Source of the DNA: Winogradskya consettensis | Lineage (GTDB): Bacteria; Actinomycetota; Actinomycetes; Mycobacteriales; Micromonosporaceae | Length of the DNA stretch: 64,000 nucleotides | Reading direction: 5' to 3' | Assembly (NCBI RefSeq): GCF_018332715.1 | Contig: NZ_BOQP01000012.1 | Span: forward strand, 47,031-111,030 | Part shown: positions 34,726-46,148 of the stretch, one piece after another | Layout of the letters: every line of letters starts with the position of its first letter | Numbering within the stretch: the first letter of the stretch is position 1 | The notes under the pieces: model-generated | Seen by the model: the letters and a program-made list of their open reading frames with translations, nothing else | The model's database searches: none | What the model was told of the DNA's origin: nothing | Program-made: the position numbers and the translations under genes

Positions 34726-35478
34726 GTGAAGGAGAGACGTAGCGCCCGGGTCGGGACCGTAAGTGGCCTCGCCCTGCTGGCCGGCGGCACAGCAGTGGCC
34801 GCCGTCGCCGGTGGTGCGCATTCCGTCTTCGCCACCGTGCTGCTCGGCATGCTCGCTGTCGGCATGGGCCACGCCCTTCTCACCGAACTCCAACGGCAGG
34901 CCCGTCGGCGCAATGTTGATGGCTGGGCGCCGCAGGACACGGTCAACACCGTCCTGCTCGCGAGCTGGGCGGGTGGTGCGCTGAGCGCGACCCTCCTGGC
35001 CGTCGCCCCGACAACGGTCCGAGCCGTCGGTCTCCTGCTCACTCTCGGGTACGCCCTCAGCTGCGCCTACTTCGTCGCCGAGCGCTACCGAACCATCTCG
35101 GACCCATCCGACCCAGCCACCACCGACTCAGCCACCCCGCCCACCAAAGCTCCAGCGGAAACGACTGATCCAGCGACAACAACGCACCCGGACCCAGCCC
35201 GGAACCCGAACGTCACAGACCCACGCGCGGACGCCACCGACTCACGCCGGCACGACCCCACTCCACCACCGGTCGCCATCAGGGATCCGCACGCGCGCGA
35301 CACCACGCCACGGCCGGTCGCCATCAGGGATCCGCGCACGCGCGACACCACGCCAAGCACGGAACGCGCGCACGATATCCCGCCGAAGCCGGACGTCCCC
35401 GATCTGCGCCCGCACGACGCCGCGCCCCAGGCCCAAGCCGTACCGCACCGCCAGGAAGCCCCCGCCGAGCCGGTCTGA
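34726..35478 (+). CDS. Small membrane protein with Pro/Thr-rich tail
   Basis: 250 aa. Residues 1-125 hold about four hydrophobic segments (SGLALLAGGTAVAAVAGG, FATVLLGMLAVGMGHALL, VLLASWAGGALSATLLAV, AVGLLLTLGYALSCAYFV). The remaining half is Pro/Thr/Asp/Arg-rich and contains a 45-bp tandem duplication coding PVAIRDPxxRDTTP twice. Not recognised. The GTG start at 34726 lacks a clear ribosome site, so the true start is uncertain. Confidence 0.6.
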   Translation: MKERRSARVGTVSGLALLAGGTAVAAVAGGAHSVFATVLLGMLAVGMGHALLTELQRQARRRNVDGWAPQDTVNTVLLASWAGGALSATLLAVAPTTVRAVGLLLTLGYALSCAYFVAERYRTISDPSDPATTDSATPPTKAPAETTDPATTTHPDPARNPNVTDPRADATDSRRHDPTPPPVAIRDPHARDTTPRPVAIRDPRTRDTTPSTERAHDIPPKPDVPDLRPHDAAPQAQAVPHRQEAPAEPV

Positions 35479-35535
35479 CCCGTAGCGGTCACCCGAGCAG
35501 CCGGGTCGGACGCGGCAACGCCGACCCGGCCGAGC

Positions 35536-35934
35536 TCAGTCCAGTGGAAGCGCGACGATCATCGGGGGCACAGGTAGCAGGCCGCTGTCGCTCGGTTGCA
35601 CGTCGGGCAGCGGCACCCATTGCAGGCCGATCGGTTCCGGGCCGTCGATGTGCGGGCCGAGTTCCGGTTCGCCGTCGCCGACGGTGCAGGCGAAGATCGA
35701 GGTCATTCCCGATGGGTACGGCACGTCCTGCAAATATCTGGCCTCTTTGACGACCAGACCTACCTCCTCCAGTACTTCCCGGCGCACGGCGTCCTCAGCC
35801 GTCTCGCCCGGATCGATCCCACCTCCGGGAAGTGTCCACCACTCCCGAAGTCCTTCACGCCGGCTCCGCTCATGCACCATCAACACCCGCCGGTCCCGCA
35901 CGATGATGGCAGCGGCACGTTTCCGTCCACTCAC
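35536..35934 (-). CDS. NUDIX hydrolase
   Basis: 132 aa pyrophosphohydrolase. The Nudix box runs GGGIDPGETAEDAVRREVLEEVGL with the REVLEEVG core binding Mg2+. It has a short single-domain form acting on a nucleoside diphosphate derivative, which cannot be specified. Lies convergent to the previous gene. Confidence 0.92.
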   Translation of the reverse strand: MSGRKRAAAIIVRDRRVLMVHERSRREGLREWWTLPGGGIDPGETAEDAVRREVLEEVGLVVKEARYLQDVPYPSGMTSIFACTVGDGEPELGPHIDGPEPIGLQWVPLPDVQPSDSGLLPVPPMIVALPLD

Positions 35935-35999
35935 GAGTGAAGGCTACTCACGTCAACCGGGCCGGTGCGTAACGGAACGGGTACGCAGACGCGAAGAAA

Positions 36000-37286
36000 T
36001 CATGCCAGCCATCCCGCTCTCGTGGGCGCCATGCCACTTGTGCCGTCTCGGAGTGACTTGACACACAAAACTTGGTTCACGCCGATGTGGCCCTGCTCGA
36101 ACGCGATCGCCGAGGCTGCCATGTAGAGCCGCCACACCCGCGCCCGTCCAGGCGTGGTCAAGCTCACTGCCGTGGACCATTCGGCTTCGAGGTTCGCGAC
36201 CCATGCGCGCAGGGTTCGGGCATAGTGCTCGCGAAGTGCCTGCAGATCGCGTACCTCAAAACCGGCGTTCTCCAGAAGGCTGACCGTGGTGCCTACCGGT
36301 GCGAGCTCGCCATCAGGGAAAACGTACGCGTCGATGAAGCTTCGCTGTTTGCGCCCCGATGCCGGCTCCGGATCCGGGTGCAGGGCGGCGATCTGGTGGT
36401 TGAGCAGCCGCCCGCCGGACTTGAGCAGCCGGTAGAGGATCGCGGCGTACTCCGCGTACGGTCCGGTTCCGACATGCTCGGCCATCCCCACGCTGGAGAT
36501 GGCATCGAAAGGTCCGTCCTCGATGTCGCGGTAGTCCTGGACCCGGATCTCGACGTGAGCGGTCAATCCTGCTTCGGCGATCTGTTTGCGGGCGTATTCG
36601 GCCTGCTCGGTCGAGAGGGTGACACCGACCACGTCAACGCCGTACTCCCGGGCCGCGTGCAGGGCGAGGCTTCCCCAGCCGCAGCCGACGTCCAACAGCC
36701 GCATCCCTGGTTTGAGCTCGAGCTTGCGACAGATCAGGTCGAGTTTGTCGCGCTGCGCATCGGCCAGGCCGTAGTCGGGCGAATCGCTCGTCCAGTAGGC
36801 GCAGGAGTAGACCATGCTCTCGCCCAGCACGATCTCGTAGAAGTCGTTGCCGACGTCGTAGTGGTGGCTGATCGCCTGCCGGTCGCGGCGCTTGCTGTGC
36901 CGGGTGCCCTGCATCGCGATCTCTTCGGCGGGTGGCTTGGGCTGAGGCCCGACAATTCCCAGGCGCAACAGGTCAGCGGCGACCTCGGCCTTCGGCAGGG
37001 ATCGCGGCTCCGGCGCGGACCCCCAGATCAGGGCCGCAAGCCGGTGAAGCACGTCATAGAGGTCACCCTCTACATCAAGATCCCCCGACACGTACGCCCG
37101 GGCGAGCCCGAGTTCGTTGGGCTGCCACATCAATCGACGCAATGCCCGACGGTGCCGGACGATCAGAACCGGTGCCTCTGGTGGTCCCGCCTCGGAGCCG
37201 TCCCAGGCACGGAGCCGGACGGGTAGCGGGGCCTGCAGCAGGCTCTCTAGCAGGCCAAGAAGCTTGGTCGCGGTGGAAGTAGACAT
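36000..37286 (-). CDS. Cyclopropane-fatty-acyl-phospholipid synthase family methyltransferase
   Basis: 428 aa SAM-dependent enzyme that adds a methylene group to unsaturated acyl chains of membrane lipids. An N-terminal lipid-binding region is followed by QAISHHYDVGNDFYEIVLGESMVYSCAYW, the SAM loop LLDVGCGWGSLALHAA (near 187-202) and GMAEHVG with the Glu that binds the bicarbonate ion in CFA synthases. ATG 37286 has GGGGAGGTG just ahead; the frame is open to 37331. Confidence 0.93.
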   Translation of the reverse strand: MSTSTATKLLGLLESLLQAPLPVRLRAWDGSEAGPPEAPVLIVRHRRALRRLMWQPNELGLARAYVSGDLDVEGDLYDVLHRLAALIWGSAPEPRSLPKAEVAADLLRLGIVGPQPKPPAEEIAMQGTRHSKRRDRQAISHHYDVGNDFYEIVLGESMVYSCAYWTSDSPDYGLADAQRDKLDLICRKLELKPGMRLLDVGCGWGSLALHAAREYGVDVVGVTLSTEQAEYARKQIAEAGLTAHVEIRVQDYRDIEDGPFDAISSVGMAEHVGTGPYAEYAAILYRLLKSGGRLLNHQIAALHPDPEPASGRKQRSFIDAYVFPDGELAPVGTTVSLLENAGFEVRDLQALREHYARTLRAWVANLEAEWSTAVSLTTPGRARVWRLYMAASAIAFEQGHIGVNQVLCVKSLRDGTSGMAPTRAGWLA

Positions 37287-37379
37287 CGCACCTCCCCGAA
37301 TGGTTAGACCTGCTAAATATCCACCCGGCAACCTTCTCTGCAGAAGACCTGAATCCCGCTTTGTGATCGAGGACTCGCC

Positions 37380-37937
37380 TCAGATCGGCCCCGACTTCCA
37401 CTCAGGAGCCAGAACCGACCAAACTTCGCTGTCGTACCGAACACCGCGATACGGGTAGTTCTGCCTGATAACACCGTCCAGGGTCATCCCCACCCGCCGA
37501 GCCACCGCACTGCTCGCCGTGTTGTCGGGCCGGCAGTGCCACTCCACGCGATACATCCCCCGCTCCACGAACGCCCACTCGATCAACGCCCGCACAGCCC
37601 TGGTCACCAGCCCTCGCCCACTGCCCGCAGGCTCGATCCAGCACCCGACCTCACAAACCCCGGTGGCCACATCGAACGACACAAACATCGTCCCGCCCAC
37701 CAGCACCCCGTCGAGCCAGATCCCGTACAGCCGCCCGGCATCCCGGGCAGCCAGATCCGCATACCGCTGCAACCGCGCCGTCGCCGACTCGAGATCGTGG
37801 CTCAGCGAGGCCCATGGAATCCACGGATCAACGCTCTCTCGGGCCCGATCCATATGAGCGAGGAACTCCGCGGCCTGCCAGGGCTCCAGGGGCCGAAGCT
37901 CGCCCCCACCCCCCAGATCAACAAAAAACATCCCCAC
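37380..37937 (-). CDS. GNAT acetyltransferase, RimJ/RimL type
   Basis: 185 aa. Pattern of the ribosomal-protein or small-molecule acetyltransferases: LRPLEPWQAAEFLAHMDRARESVDPWIPW, acetyl-CoA loop PAGSGRGLVTRAVRALIEWAF, RVEWHCRPDNTASSAVARRVGMTLDGV. Start could be the ATG at 37937 or the in-frame ATG two codons later. Substrate unknown. Confidence 0.88.
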   Translation of the reverse strand: MGMFFVDLGGGGELRPLEPWQAAEFLAHMDRARESVDPWIPWASLSHDLESATARLQRYADLAARDAGRLYGIWLDGVLVGGTMFVSFDVATGVCEVGCWIEPAGSGRGLVTRAVRALIEWAFVERGMYRVEWHCRPDNTASSAVARRVGMTLDGVIRQNYPYRGVRYDSEVWSVLAPEWKSGPI

Positions 37938-37967
37938 ACCCTACGAGCCCCGACCCCAGCAGCGGGT

Positions 37968-38336
37968 TCATCCTCGGCTCATGGCACGCAGCCGTTCGTT
38001 GCGTTCGTCCAGCGCCTGGTGGACAGCGGGCATGAGAAGGTCGCCGCCGGGACCGGCGGGTACGCACCATTCCCCATGGCCCGCGAACGCGTCGGACAGG
38101 ATGCGCTTCTGTGCGCCGACGTCCCGGTAGTAGTAGTCGATCCAGTCAGAGCGAAAGTTCAGCACGCCAAGCGCGATGTCCTTGTAGTAGGCGATGCCGA
38201 TCAGTGACCGTGCCAGGTAAGGAACGGGCTGGTCCGCCCGCTGTCGTGCTGGGCCGGCGGGCCGGTGAGCGCGACGTAGAACCACAGATGTCTGAGCTAG
38301 TCGCTCGGCCCCGACAGGAAGCCGACGGATCAGCAA
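37968..38336 (-). pseudogene. Possible gene remnant or short unknown gene
   Basis: A 122-codon frame whose last 80 residues look like ordinary protein (SLIGIAYYKDIALGVLNF, DWIDYYYRDVGAQKRILSDAF, GHGEWCVPAGPGGDLLMPAVHQAL), while the first 40 are Arg/Pro-rich and run towards repeats. I recognise no family. It could be the 3' end of a decayed gene cut near 38240 or a small intact gene with an internal start. It lies between a GNAT gene and the repeat array behind tRNA-Ala. Confidence 0.35.
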
Positions 38337-38434
38337 GTGTGATGCCCGTCATCCCTGACGCAACGCAAGGACACCCAACCCGCGCAGACCAAACACGCGC
38401 ACTTCCAACGCGCCAAACCCACCCACCCAAACCC

Positions 38435-38586
38435 ACCCCACCAGCCGCAGACGCAACCAAGACGACAGGCACAACCCACCAGGCGCAGACGCAATCAAGA
38501 CGGCAAGTGCAACCCACCAAGCGCAAACGCAACCGGAACGGCAAGTGCAACCCACCAGACGCAAGCGCAACCGAAACGGTGAGCGC
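38435..38586. repeat. 38-bp tandem repeat, four copies
   Basis: Units at 38435, 38473, 38511 and 38549, each beginning AACCCACC (first copy ACCCCACC) and ending in GCAAGTGC or a variant; the central copies differ at few positions. The array is C/A-rich on the plus strand and not coding. Confidence 0.85.
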
Positions 38587-38608
38587 AACCCCCGCACCAT
38601 GGGGGCGT

Positions 38609-38695
38609 CCGGGGGCTCGGCCCCCGGTAGCAGACATAACGAGAAAATCCCCCCACCCGCGCCATCAGCGGGTAGAGGGATGCCAGATTTTCTCG
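38609..38695 (-). terminator. Two-hairpin element behind tRNA-Ala
   Basis: Reading the minus strand away from the tRNA: a nested hairpin with outer stem CGAGAAAATC/GATTTTCTCG (38640-38649 with 38686-38695) and inner stem CCCGC/GCGGG (38656-38660 with 38668-38672), then TATGTCTGCT, then the hairpin CCGGGGGC/GCCCCCGG with loop TCG on the plus strand (38609-38627). Same layout and same linker and GC hairpin as behind tRNA-Leu. Confidence 0.6.
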
Positions 38696-38768
38696 TGGAG
38701 CCCAGGAGAATCGAACTCCTAACCCCCGCCTTGCAAAGGCGGTGCTCTGCCAATTGAGCTAGGGCCCC
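38696..38768 (-). tRNA. tRNA-Ala (anticodon TGC)
   Basis: 73-nt cloverleaf; acceptor GGGGCCC with GGGCTCC (one G-U pair), D arm TAGCTCAATTGGCAGAGC, anticodon stem CGCCT/AGGCG with loop holding TGC, T arm AGGAG-TTCGATT-CTCCT. No CCA encoded. Classical position near gyrA in actinobacteria. Confidence 0.97.
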
Positions 38769-38902
38769 TAGTTTGTGCTGCTCTCGTCAGTGAAGACCAT
38801 CCGGCCTCGTCCTGACTGCGCCAACCTCATCACCCTCGCCTCGCCGACCCGATGGGCTGGTCTGGCAGGTAGGCCTGGCGGGTAGGCCTGACCGCTGCGG
38901 TC

Positions 38903-39031
38903 TTATCGCAGGTCGGGTGCCGTGGTGGCTTCGTGCCAGAGGGCTCTCTCGTCGCTGGAGGCCTTGACCTTCTTGACGACCAGTGCCGTCGCGCCGATGA
39001 TGCCGGCGACGATCAGGAGCTTCTTCAGCAT
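38903..39031 (-). CDS. DLW-39 family small protein
   Basis: 42-aa protein that is easy to miss. It starts MLKKLLIVAGIIGATALVV, a membrane segment, then KKVKASSDERALWHEAT and ends APDLR, with the Trp of the family in its second half. An AAGGGGA ribosome site lies eight bases before the ATG. This family lies next to the gyrA-linked tRNA genes in many high-GC actinomycetes; function unknown. Confidence 0.85.
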   Translation of the reverse strand: MLKKLLIVAGIIGATALVVKKVKASSDERALWHEATTAPDLR

Positions 39032-39066
39032 TGCCGGTCCCCTTGGCTTTGCGGTGGAGGACTGTG

Positions 39067-39143
39067 TGGTGGGGCTAGATGGAATCGAACCATCGACCTC
39101 AGAGTTATCAGCTCTGCGCTCTAACCGACTGAGCTATAGCCCC
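39067..39143 (-). tRNA. tRNA-Ile (anticodon GAT), CCA encoded
   Basis: Acceptor GGGGCTA/TAGCCCC, D arm TAGCTCAGTCGGTTAGAGC, anticodon loop CTGATAA with GAT, T arm ATGG-TTCGATT-CCAT. The 3' end reads A-CCA (CCA at 39067-39069), so the tail is encoded here, unlike in the other two tRNA genes. Confidence 0.97.
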
Positions 39144-39243
39144 TCAACAGCGATACGAAGATTACCGTAACCGCCTGGCCGCACCCAAATCGGGGGCGGC
39201 CGCCGCGCGAAGGCGGCGACCGCTACCCGTTTGACCTGCTGTT

Positions 39244-40113
39244 TTAGTCGCGCTCGGCGAGCGTGAGCTCGACGCCGCCGACCAGGTCGGCGCAGACGTT
39301 GTAGATGAACGCGCCGAGCGTGGCCAGTGCGGTGAAGAGGACCACGTTGACCGCGCCGATGAGCATCGAGGTGCCGATGACGCCCCAGGCGGTGATGCGG
39401 AAGCCGCCGCCGGCTGCCGCGTCGGTGCCGCCGCTGGCGTTCACGAGGGACTCGAGGCTGGTGTTGACCTCACCCCAGACGCCCATGGCGTCGAGGGCCA
39501 GGTAGAGCACCGAGGTGGCCACGACCACGACGATGAACAGGACGACGGAGACGGCGAAGGCGAACTTCATGACGGACCAGGGGTCGATCCGTTTGAGGTT
39601 CAGGCGGGCCCGGCGCGGACCGCGCGCGGCGGCCGAGGAGACCGTCGAGCGGGCCGAGCGGACAGCCTCGGACACCCGAGCGGCGCCCACGGCACCAGCG
39701 CCACCGCCGGCGCTGACCGTTGCCGCGCCGGAGGGGCGTTTGGGGGCCTCTCCGGGTCGCTGGGGGGCCGTTGCGGGCTGGGCGGGGGGTGGGGTTACCG
39801 ACGCGCGTCCGGGCTGGGTGCCCTGCGCTCCGGTGCCACCGCTCTTGCCCTTGGTGACGATCGGCACAGAAGCCGATCCTTTCGCACCCGCAGGGCCGCC
39901 CGGCCGTTTGCCATCGGCCGGGCTTTCGCTGTCGGCGGCAGGTTCACCCGGCGGCGGGGGCATCCCCGGGGCGCGAGTGAACTTCGGCGTGGACGAAGGG
40001 TCCGCGGGGACCGTCGCGCGCCCGCTCGATGCGGCGCCGTCTTTCTTCGGCTCCGCATCGCCGGGTGTCGCCGAGGACCCCGGACCCCCCGACTTCGCCT
40101 GTGTCTCCGGCAT
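39244..40113 (-). CDS. DUF3566 transmembrane protein
   Basis: 289 aa. The first 180 residues are Pro/Ala/Gly/Ser-rich and probably disordered. The C-terminal DUF3566 domain begins ARLNLKRIDPWSVMKFAFAVSV and has two membrane spans (VVLFIVVVVATSVLYLAL and the VIGTSMLIGAVNVVLFTALATLGAF region). The gene follows gyrA directly in most actinobacteria, sometimes considered part of the gyr operon. ATG 40113 is four bases after the gyrA stop. Confidence 0.93.
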   Translation of the reverse strand: MPETQAKSGGPGSSATPGDAEPKKDGAASSGRATVPADPSSTPKFTRAPGMPPPPGEPAADSESPADGKRPGGPAGAKGSASVPIVTKGKSGGTGAQGTQPGRASVTPPPAQPATAPQRPGEAPKRPSGAATVSAGGGAGAVGAARVSEAVRSARSTVSSAAARGPRRARLNLKRIDPWSVMKFAFAVSVVLFIVVVVATSVLYLALDAMGVWGEVNTSLESLVNASGGTDAAAGGGFRITAWGVIGTSMLIGAVNVVLFTALATLGAFIYNVCADLVGGVELTLAERD

Positions 40114-40116
40114 CAA

Positions 40117-42627
40117 CTAGTCCTGTTCGTCAGGCTCGTCGGCATTGCGAGCAAGCGCCACGATGGTTACACCTTCTGGGAGGTCCATCAGCTTGACCCC
40201 CATTGTGTTCCGATCCCGTGTGCGCCGTACAGGCTTCACGGGAGTCCGGATGACACCACCATTGCTGGTGATGGCAAACAATTCATCCTCAGGATCGATC
40301 ACGAGCGCTCCGACCAGACCACCACGACGCTCTGTGATCTTGGCGGTCAGCACGCCCTTGCCGCCCCGTCCCTGCACGGGATACTCCTCGATCGGCGTCC
40401 GCTTGGCATACCCGCCATTGGTGGCGACCAAAACGTCCATGCCATCACGAACCACCTCCATCGCGAGTAGCTCGTCGTTGTCGCCGAAGCGCATGCCGAT
40501 AACACCGGACGTTGCCCGTCCCATCGGCCGCAGCGCTTCGTCGGTCGCGTTGAAGCGGATGGCCTGGGCTTTCTTGGACACCAGGAGAAGATCGTTCTCC
40601 GGTGCCGCCAGTGCAGCGCCCACCAACTCGTCATCCTCCCGCAGGTTCACGGCGATGATGCCACCGCTGCGGTTGGAGTCAAATTCCTCGAGTCGGGTCT
40701 TCTTCACGAGGCCATTCTTGGTGGCGAGCACAAGGTACGGCTCGACCTGGTAGTTCGGGATCTGGATGATCTGCGCGATGTGCTCGTCCGGAAGGAAGGC
40801 GAGCAGGTTGGCGACGTGCTGACCCTTCGCCGTCCGGTTGGCTTCGGGCAGTTCGTACGCCTTCGCCCGGTATACCCGGCCCTTGTTCGTGAAGAACAGG
40901 ATCCAGGAGTGCGTCGAGATGACGAAGAAGTGGCTGACGATGTCGTCCTGGCGCAGGGTTGCGCCGCTCACGCCCTTGCCGCCGCGCTTCTGCGACCGGT
41001 AGAGGTCGACCTTCGTACGCTTGGCATAACCGGTCCGTGTGATCGTCACCACAACGTCCTCGCGCGCGATGAGGTCTTCCATCGAGACCTCGCCGTCGAA
41101 CGGGATGATCTGGGTCTTCCGGTCGTCGCCGAACCGGCTGACGATCTCGGCGAGCTCCTCGGAGACGATCGCCCGCTGCCGCTCCGGCTTGGCGAGGATG
41201 TCCTGGAGATCCGCGATCTCGATCTCGATGCGGCCGAGCTCGTCGACGATCTTCTGACGCTCGAGAGCGGCCAGCCGGCGCAGCTGCATGTCCAGGATCG
41301 CGTTGGCCTGGATCTCGTCGACCTCGAGCAGCTGCATCAGGCCCTGGCGCGAGTCGTCGACCGTCGGCGAGCGCCGGATCAGGGCGATGACCTCGTCGAG
41401 CATGTCCAGCGCCTTGACCAGGCCGCGCAGGATGTGCGCGCGCTCCTCGGCCTTGCGCAGGCGGTATGCGGTCCGCCGGCGAATGACCTCGATCTGGTGG
41501 TCGACGTAGTACGTGATGAACTGCGCGAGGTTGAGCGTGCGCGGCACCCCGTCGACCAGCGCCAGCATGTTGGCGCCGAACGTCTCCTGCAGCTGGGTGT
41601 GCTTGTAGAGGTTGTTGAGGACCACCTTGGCGACCGCGTCGCGCTTCAGGACCAGGATCAACCGCATGCCCGTACGCCCGGACGACTCGTCTCGGATGTC
41701 CGCGATCCCGGTGAGCTTGCCCTCCTTGACCAGCTCGGCGACCCGCTCGGCGAGGTTGTCCGGGTTGACCTGGTAGGGCAGCTCGGTGACGACCAGGCAC
41801 GGCCGGCCCCGGGCGTCCTCCTCGACCTCGACCACCGCGCGCATCCGGATCGAACCGCGACCCGTGCGGTAGGCGTCCTGAATCGCCTGCTGACCGACGA
41901 TCAGGCCCTTGGTCGGGAAGTCGGGACCCTTGACGATCTCCAGCAGCGCTTCGAGCGTCGTGGCCTCGTCGGTCTCGGGGTTGTCGAGGCGCCACTGCAC
42001 GGCCGCGGCGATCTCGCGCAGGTTGTGCGGCGGGATCTTGGTGGCCATGCCGACCGCGATGCCCTCGGAACCGTTGACGAGCAGGTTGGGGAACCGCGCC
42101 GGCAGGATCGTGGGCTCCTTGGCCCGGCCGTCGTAGTTGTCCTGCATGTCGACGGTGTCCTCGTCGATGTCCCGCAGCATCTCCATGGCGAGCGGCGAGA
42201 GCTTCGACTCGGTGTACCGCATGGCGGCCGGCGGGTCGTTACCCGCCGAGCCGAAGTTGCCGTTGCCGTCGATCAGCGGGTAGCGCAGCGACCAGGGCTG
42301 CCCCATCCGGACGAGCGCGTCGTAGATCGACGAGTCACCGTGCGGGTGGTAGTTGCCCATCACGTCGCCGACGACACGCGCACACTTGACGTAGCCGCGG
42401 TCCGGGCGGAAGCCCGAGTCGTACATCGCGAACAGGATCTTGCGGTGCACCGGTTTGAGTCCGTCGCGGACGTCCGGCAACGCGCGCCCGACGATCACGC
42501 TCATGGCGTAGTCGAGGTACGAGCGCTGCATCTCGACCTCGAGGCCGACCGGCTCGACCCGCTGGCCGACACCGCCGCCGACGACGTCCTGTGGTTCCTC
42601 GGCGGGGTTCTCGGGAGTATCCGTCAC
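40117..42627 (-). CDS. gyrA: DNA gyrase subunit A
   Basis: 836 aa breakage-reunion subunit that introduces negative supercoils. Catalytic Tyr138 in PPAAMRYTE; the quinolone-determining segment [10 protein letters not shown] has Ser99 and Asp103 at the positions of E. coli Ser83 and Asp87, so no resistance substitution is seen there. The GyrA-box QKRGGKGV and the C-terminal pinwheel repeats are present. GTG start with AAGGG ahead. The 138-base gap to gyrB carries DnaA boxes. Confidence 0.98.
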   Translation of the reverse strand: MTDTPENPAEEPQDVVGGGVGQRVEPVGLEVEMQRSYLDYAMSVIVGRALPDVRDGLKPVHRKILFAMYDSGFRPDRGYVKCARVVGDVMGNYHPHGDSSIYDALVRMGQPWSLRYPLIDGNGNFGSAGNDPPAAMRYTESKLSPLAMEMLRDIDEDTVDMQDNYDGRAKEPTILPARFPNLLVNGSEGIAVGMATKIPPHNLREIAAAVQWRLDNPETDEATTLEALLEIVKGPDFPTKGLIVGQQAIQDAYRTGRGSIRMRAVVEVEEDARGRPCLVVTELPYQVNPDNLAERVAELVKEGKLTGIADIRDESSGRTGMRLILVLKRDAVAKVVLNNLYKHTQLQETFGANMLALVDGVPRTLNLAQFITYYVDHQIEVIRRRTAYRLRKAEERAHILRGLVKALDMLDEVIALIRRSPTVDDSRQGLMQLLEVDEIQANAILDMQLRRLAALERQKIVDELGRIEIEIADLQDILAKPERQRAIVSEELAEIVSRFGDDRKTQIIPFDGEVSMEDLIAREDVVVTITRTGYAKRTKVDLYRSQKRGGKGVSGATLRQDDIVSHFFVISTHSWILFFTNKGRVYRAKAYELPEANRTAKGQHVANLLAFLPDEHIAQIIQIPNYQVEPYLVLATKNGLVKKTRLEEFDSNRSGGIIAVNLREDDELVGAALAAPENDLLLVSKKAQAIRFNATDEALRPMGRATSGVIGMRFGDNDELLAMEVVRDGMDVLVATNGGYAKRTPIEEYPVQGRGGKGVLTAKITERRGGLVGALVIDPEDELFAITSNGGVIRTPVKPVRRTRDRNTMGVKLMDLPEGVTIVALARNADEPDEQD

Positions 42628-42683
42628 AGTTAACCCTTACTCACGGTCAAACCCGACAAACGGGCTTGAAACACGCATCTCGC

Positions 42684-42724
42684 TGTGGATAACGCTGTGG
42701 AAATCAGTGAAACGCTGTGCATAA
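42684..42724. promoter_or_regulatory. DnaA boxes in the gyrB-gyrA intergenic region
   Basis: TGTGGATAA at 42684-42692 is a perfect DnaA box (minus-strand TTATCCACA); TGTGCATAA at 42716-42724 differs by one base. They lie about 57-97 bases before the gyrA start. Confidence 0.6.
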
Positions 42725-42765
42725 CCCGAGGTGAGCGACGTCGTGAGACGCCGCTCACTCCAGGA

Positions 42766-45364
<2,599 letters not shown>

Positions 45365-45931
45365 ATGGCGCACGACAAGGGGCTGGACAACGTGGCTGTG
45401 CTCTGGCCACGGACAAACCGGTTCTACGACCCGGTGGCGCCGGCGGAATTCGTCGATTTCGGCGCCGTCGCGGACGCACCGGACATCGCCGCGCCCACTG
45501 CTGCGCTGGCGCTGCACATCGCCAAGACCGGCACGGTGCGCGCCACCGCGTACACAGAGCTTGTTGATCTTCTGTTCGGGCTTGAGGGTGTGCTCTACGC
45601 CACTGACGCCGCGGCTGAGGACGAGGACCCGGTGATCGACCCCGACGGCTGCGCCTGGATCGCGGGCGGCGTCGAGCGCTTCGTCGAGGGCCACCAGCCC
45701 TACGGCGACCTCGTCACCTTCGACAGCGTCGCCACCGTCATGCGCGAGGCCGTCGCCGGCGGCCGGCTCGCCGAGCAGCAACTGCGCTGGCTCGACCAGC
45801 GCCTGACCGCCCTGCGCGACGAGGCGGGAAATGCTCCGCACTGGAGCTTTGCCCGCACCGAGCTGGCGATCCTGTCCGGCTTCTACCGCCGCTGCGCAGA
45901 CCGCGGCTACGCAGTATTTGCTGACTATTAA
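45365..45931 (+). CDS. Hypothetical protein between gyrB and dciA
   Basis: 188 aa, not recognised. Composition and codon use are those of a real gene; mostly helical, acidic, with DEDPVIDPDGCAWIAGG and RRCADRGYAVFADY near the end. No membrane span or signal. It is oriented against the replication operon. AGGAAGGGTGG lies ahead of ATG 45365. It is probably a lineage-specific insertion into an otherwise conserved gene order. Confidence 0.75.
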   Translation: MAHDKGLDNVAVLWPRTNRFYDPVAPAEFVDFGAVADAPDIAAPTAALALHIAKTGTVRATAYTELVDLLFGLEGVLYATDAAAEDEDPVIDPDGCAWIAGGVERFVEGHQPYGDLVTFDSVATVMREAVAGGRLAEQQLRWLDQRLTALRDEAGNAPHWSFARTELAILSGFYRRCADRGYAVFADY

Positions 45932-45983
45932 TTAGTTCGATCGCGCTGTGTCATTGGGTTCGATCGCTCATGCGCCGCTGGGA

Positions 45984-46051
45984 GCTGATGAGTTCGGGCC
46001 CAAAATCGACGTCGGCTTCGCCTGGCCGATTTTGGGCCCGAACTCATCAGC
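45984..46051. terminator. 25-bp perfect hairpin between convergent genes
   Basis: Arms 45984-46008 and 46027-46051 are exact reverse complements (25 bp; starting GCTGATGAGTTCGGG on the left). The 18-base loop contains a small GGC-TTC-GCC. AAAA and TTTT lie within the arms near the loop. It is between convergent genes ending at 45931 and 46149 and is probably a bidirectional terminator. Confidence 0.8.
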
Positions 46052-46148
46052 GCGGCAATTCGCTCCTCACCAACAGGAGCCGTGGGGCATAGGCCGGGGG
46101 CCGGGGCGTAGGCCCGGGGGCGTAGGCCGGGGGCCTGGCGCCGTGGGC

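Noticed and set aside
46090..46145. GGGGGC-type repeats after the 25-bp hairpin
   Set aside because: Three imperfect copies of a G-rich 14-16-mer; too short and irregular to report as a feature.
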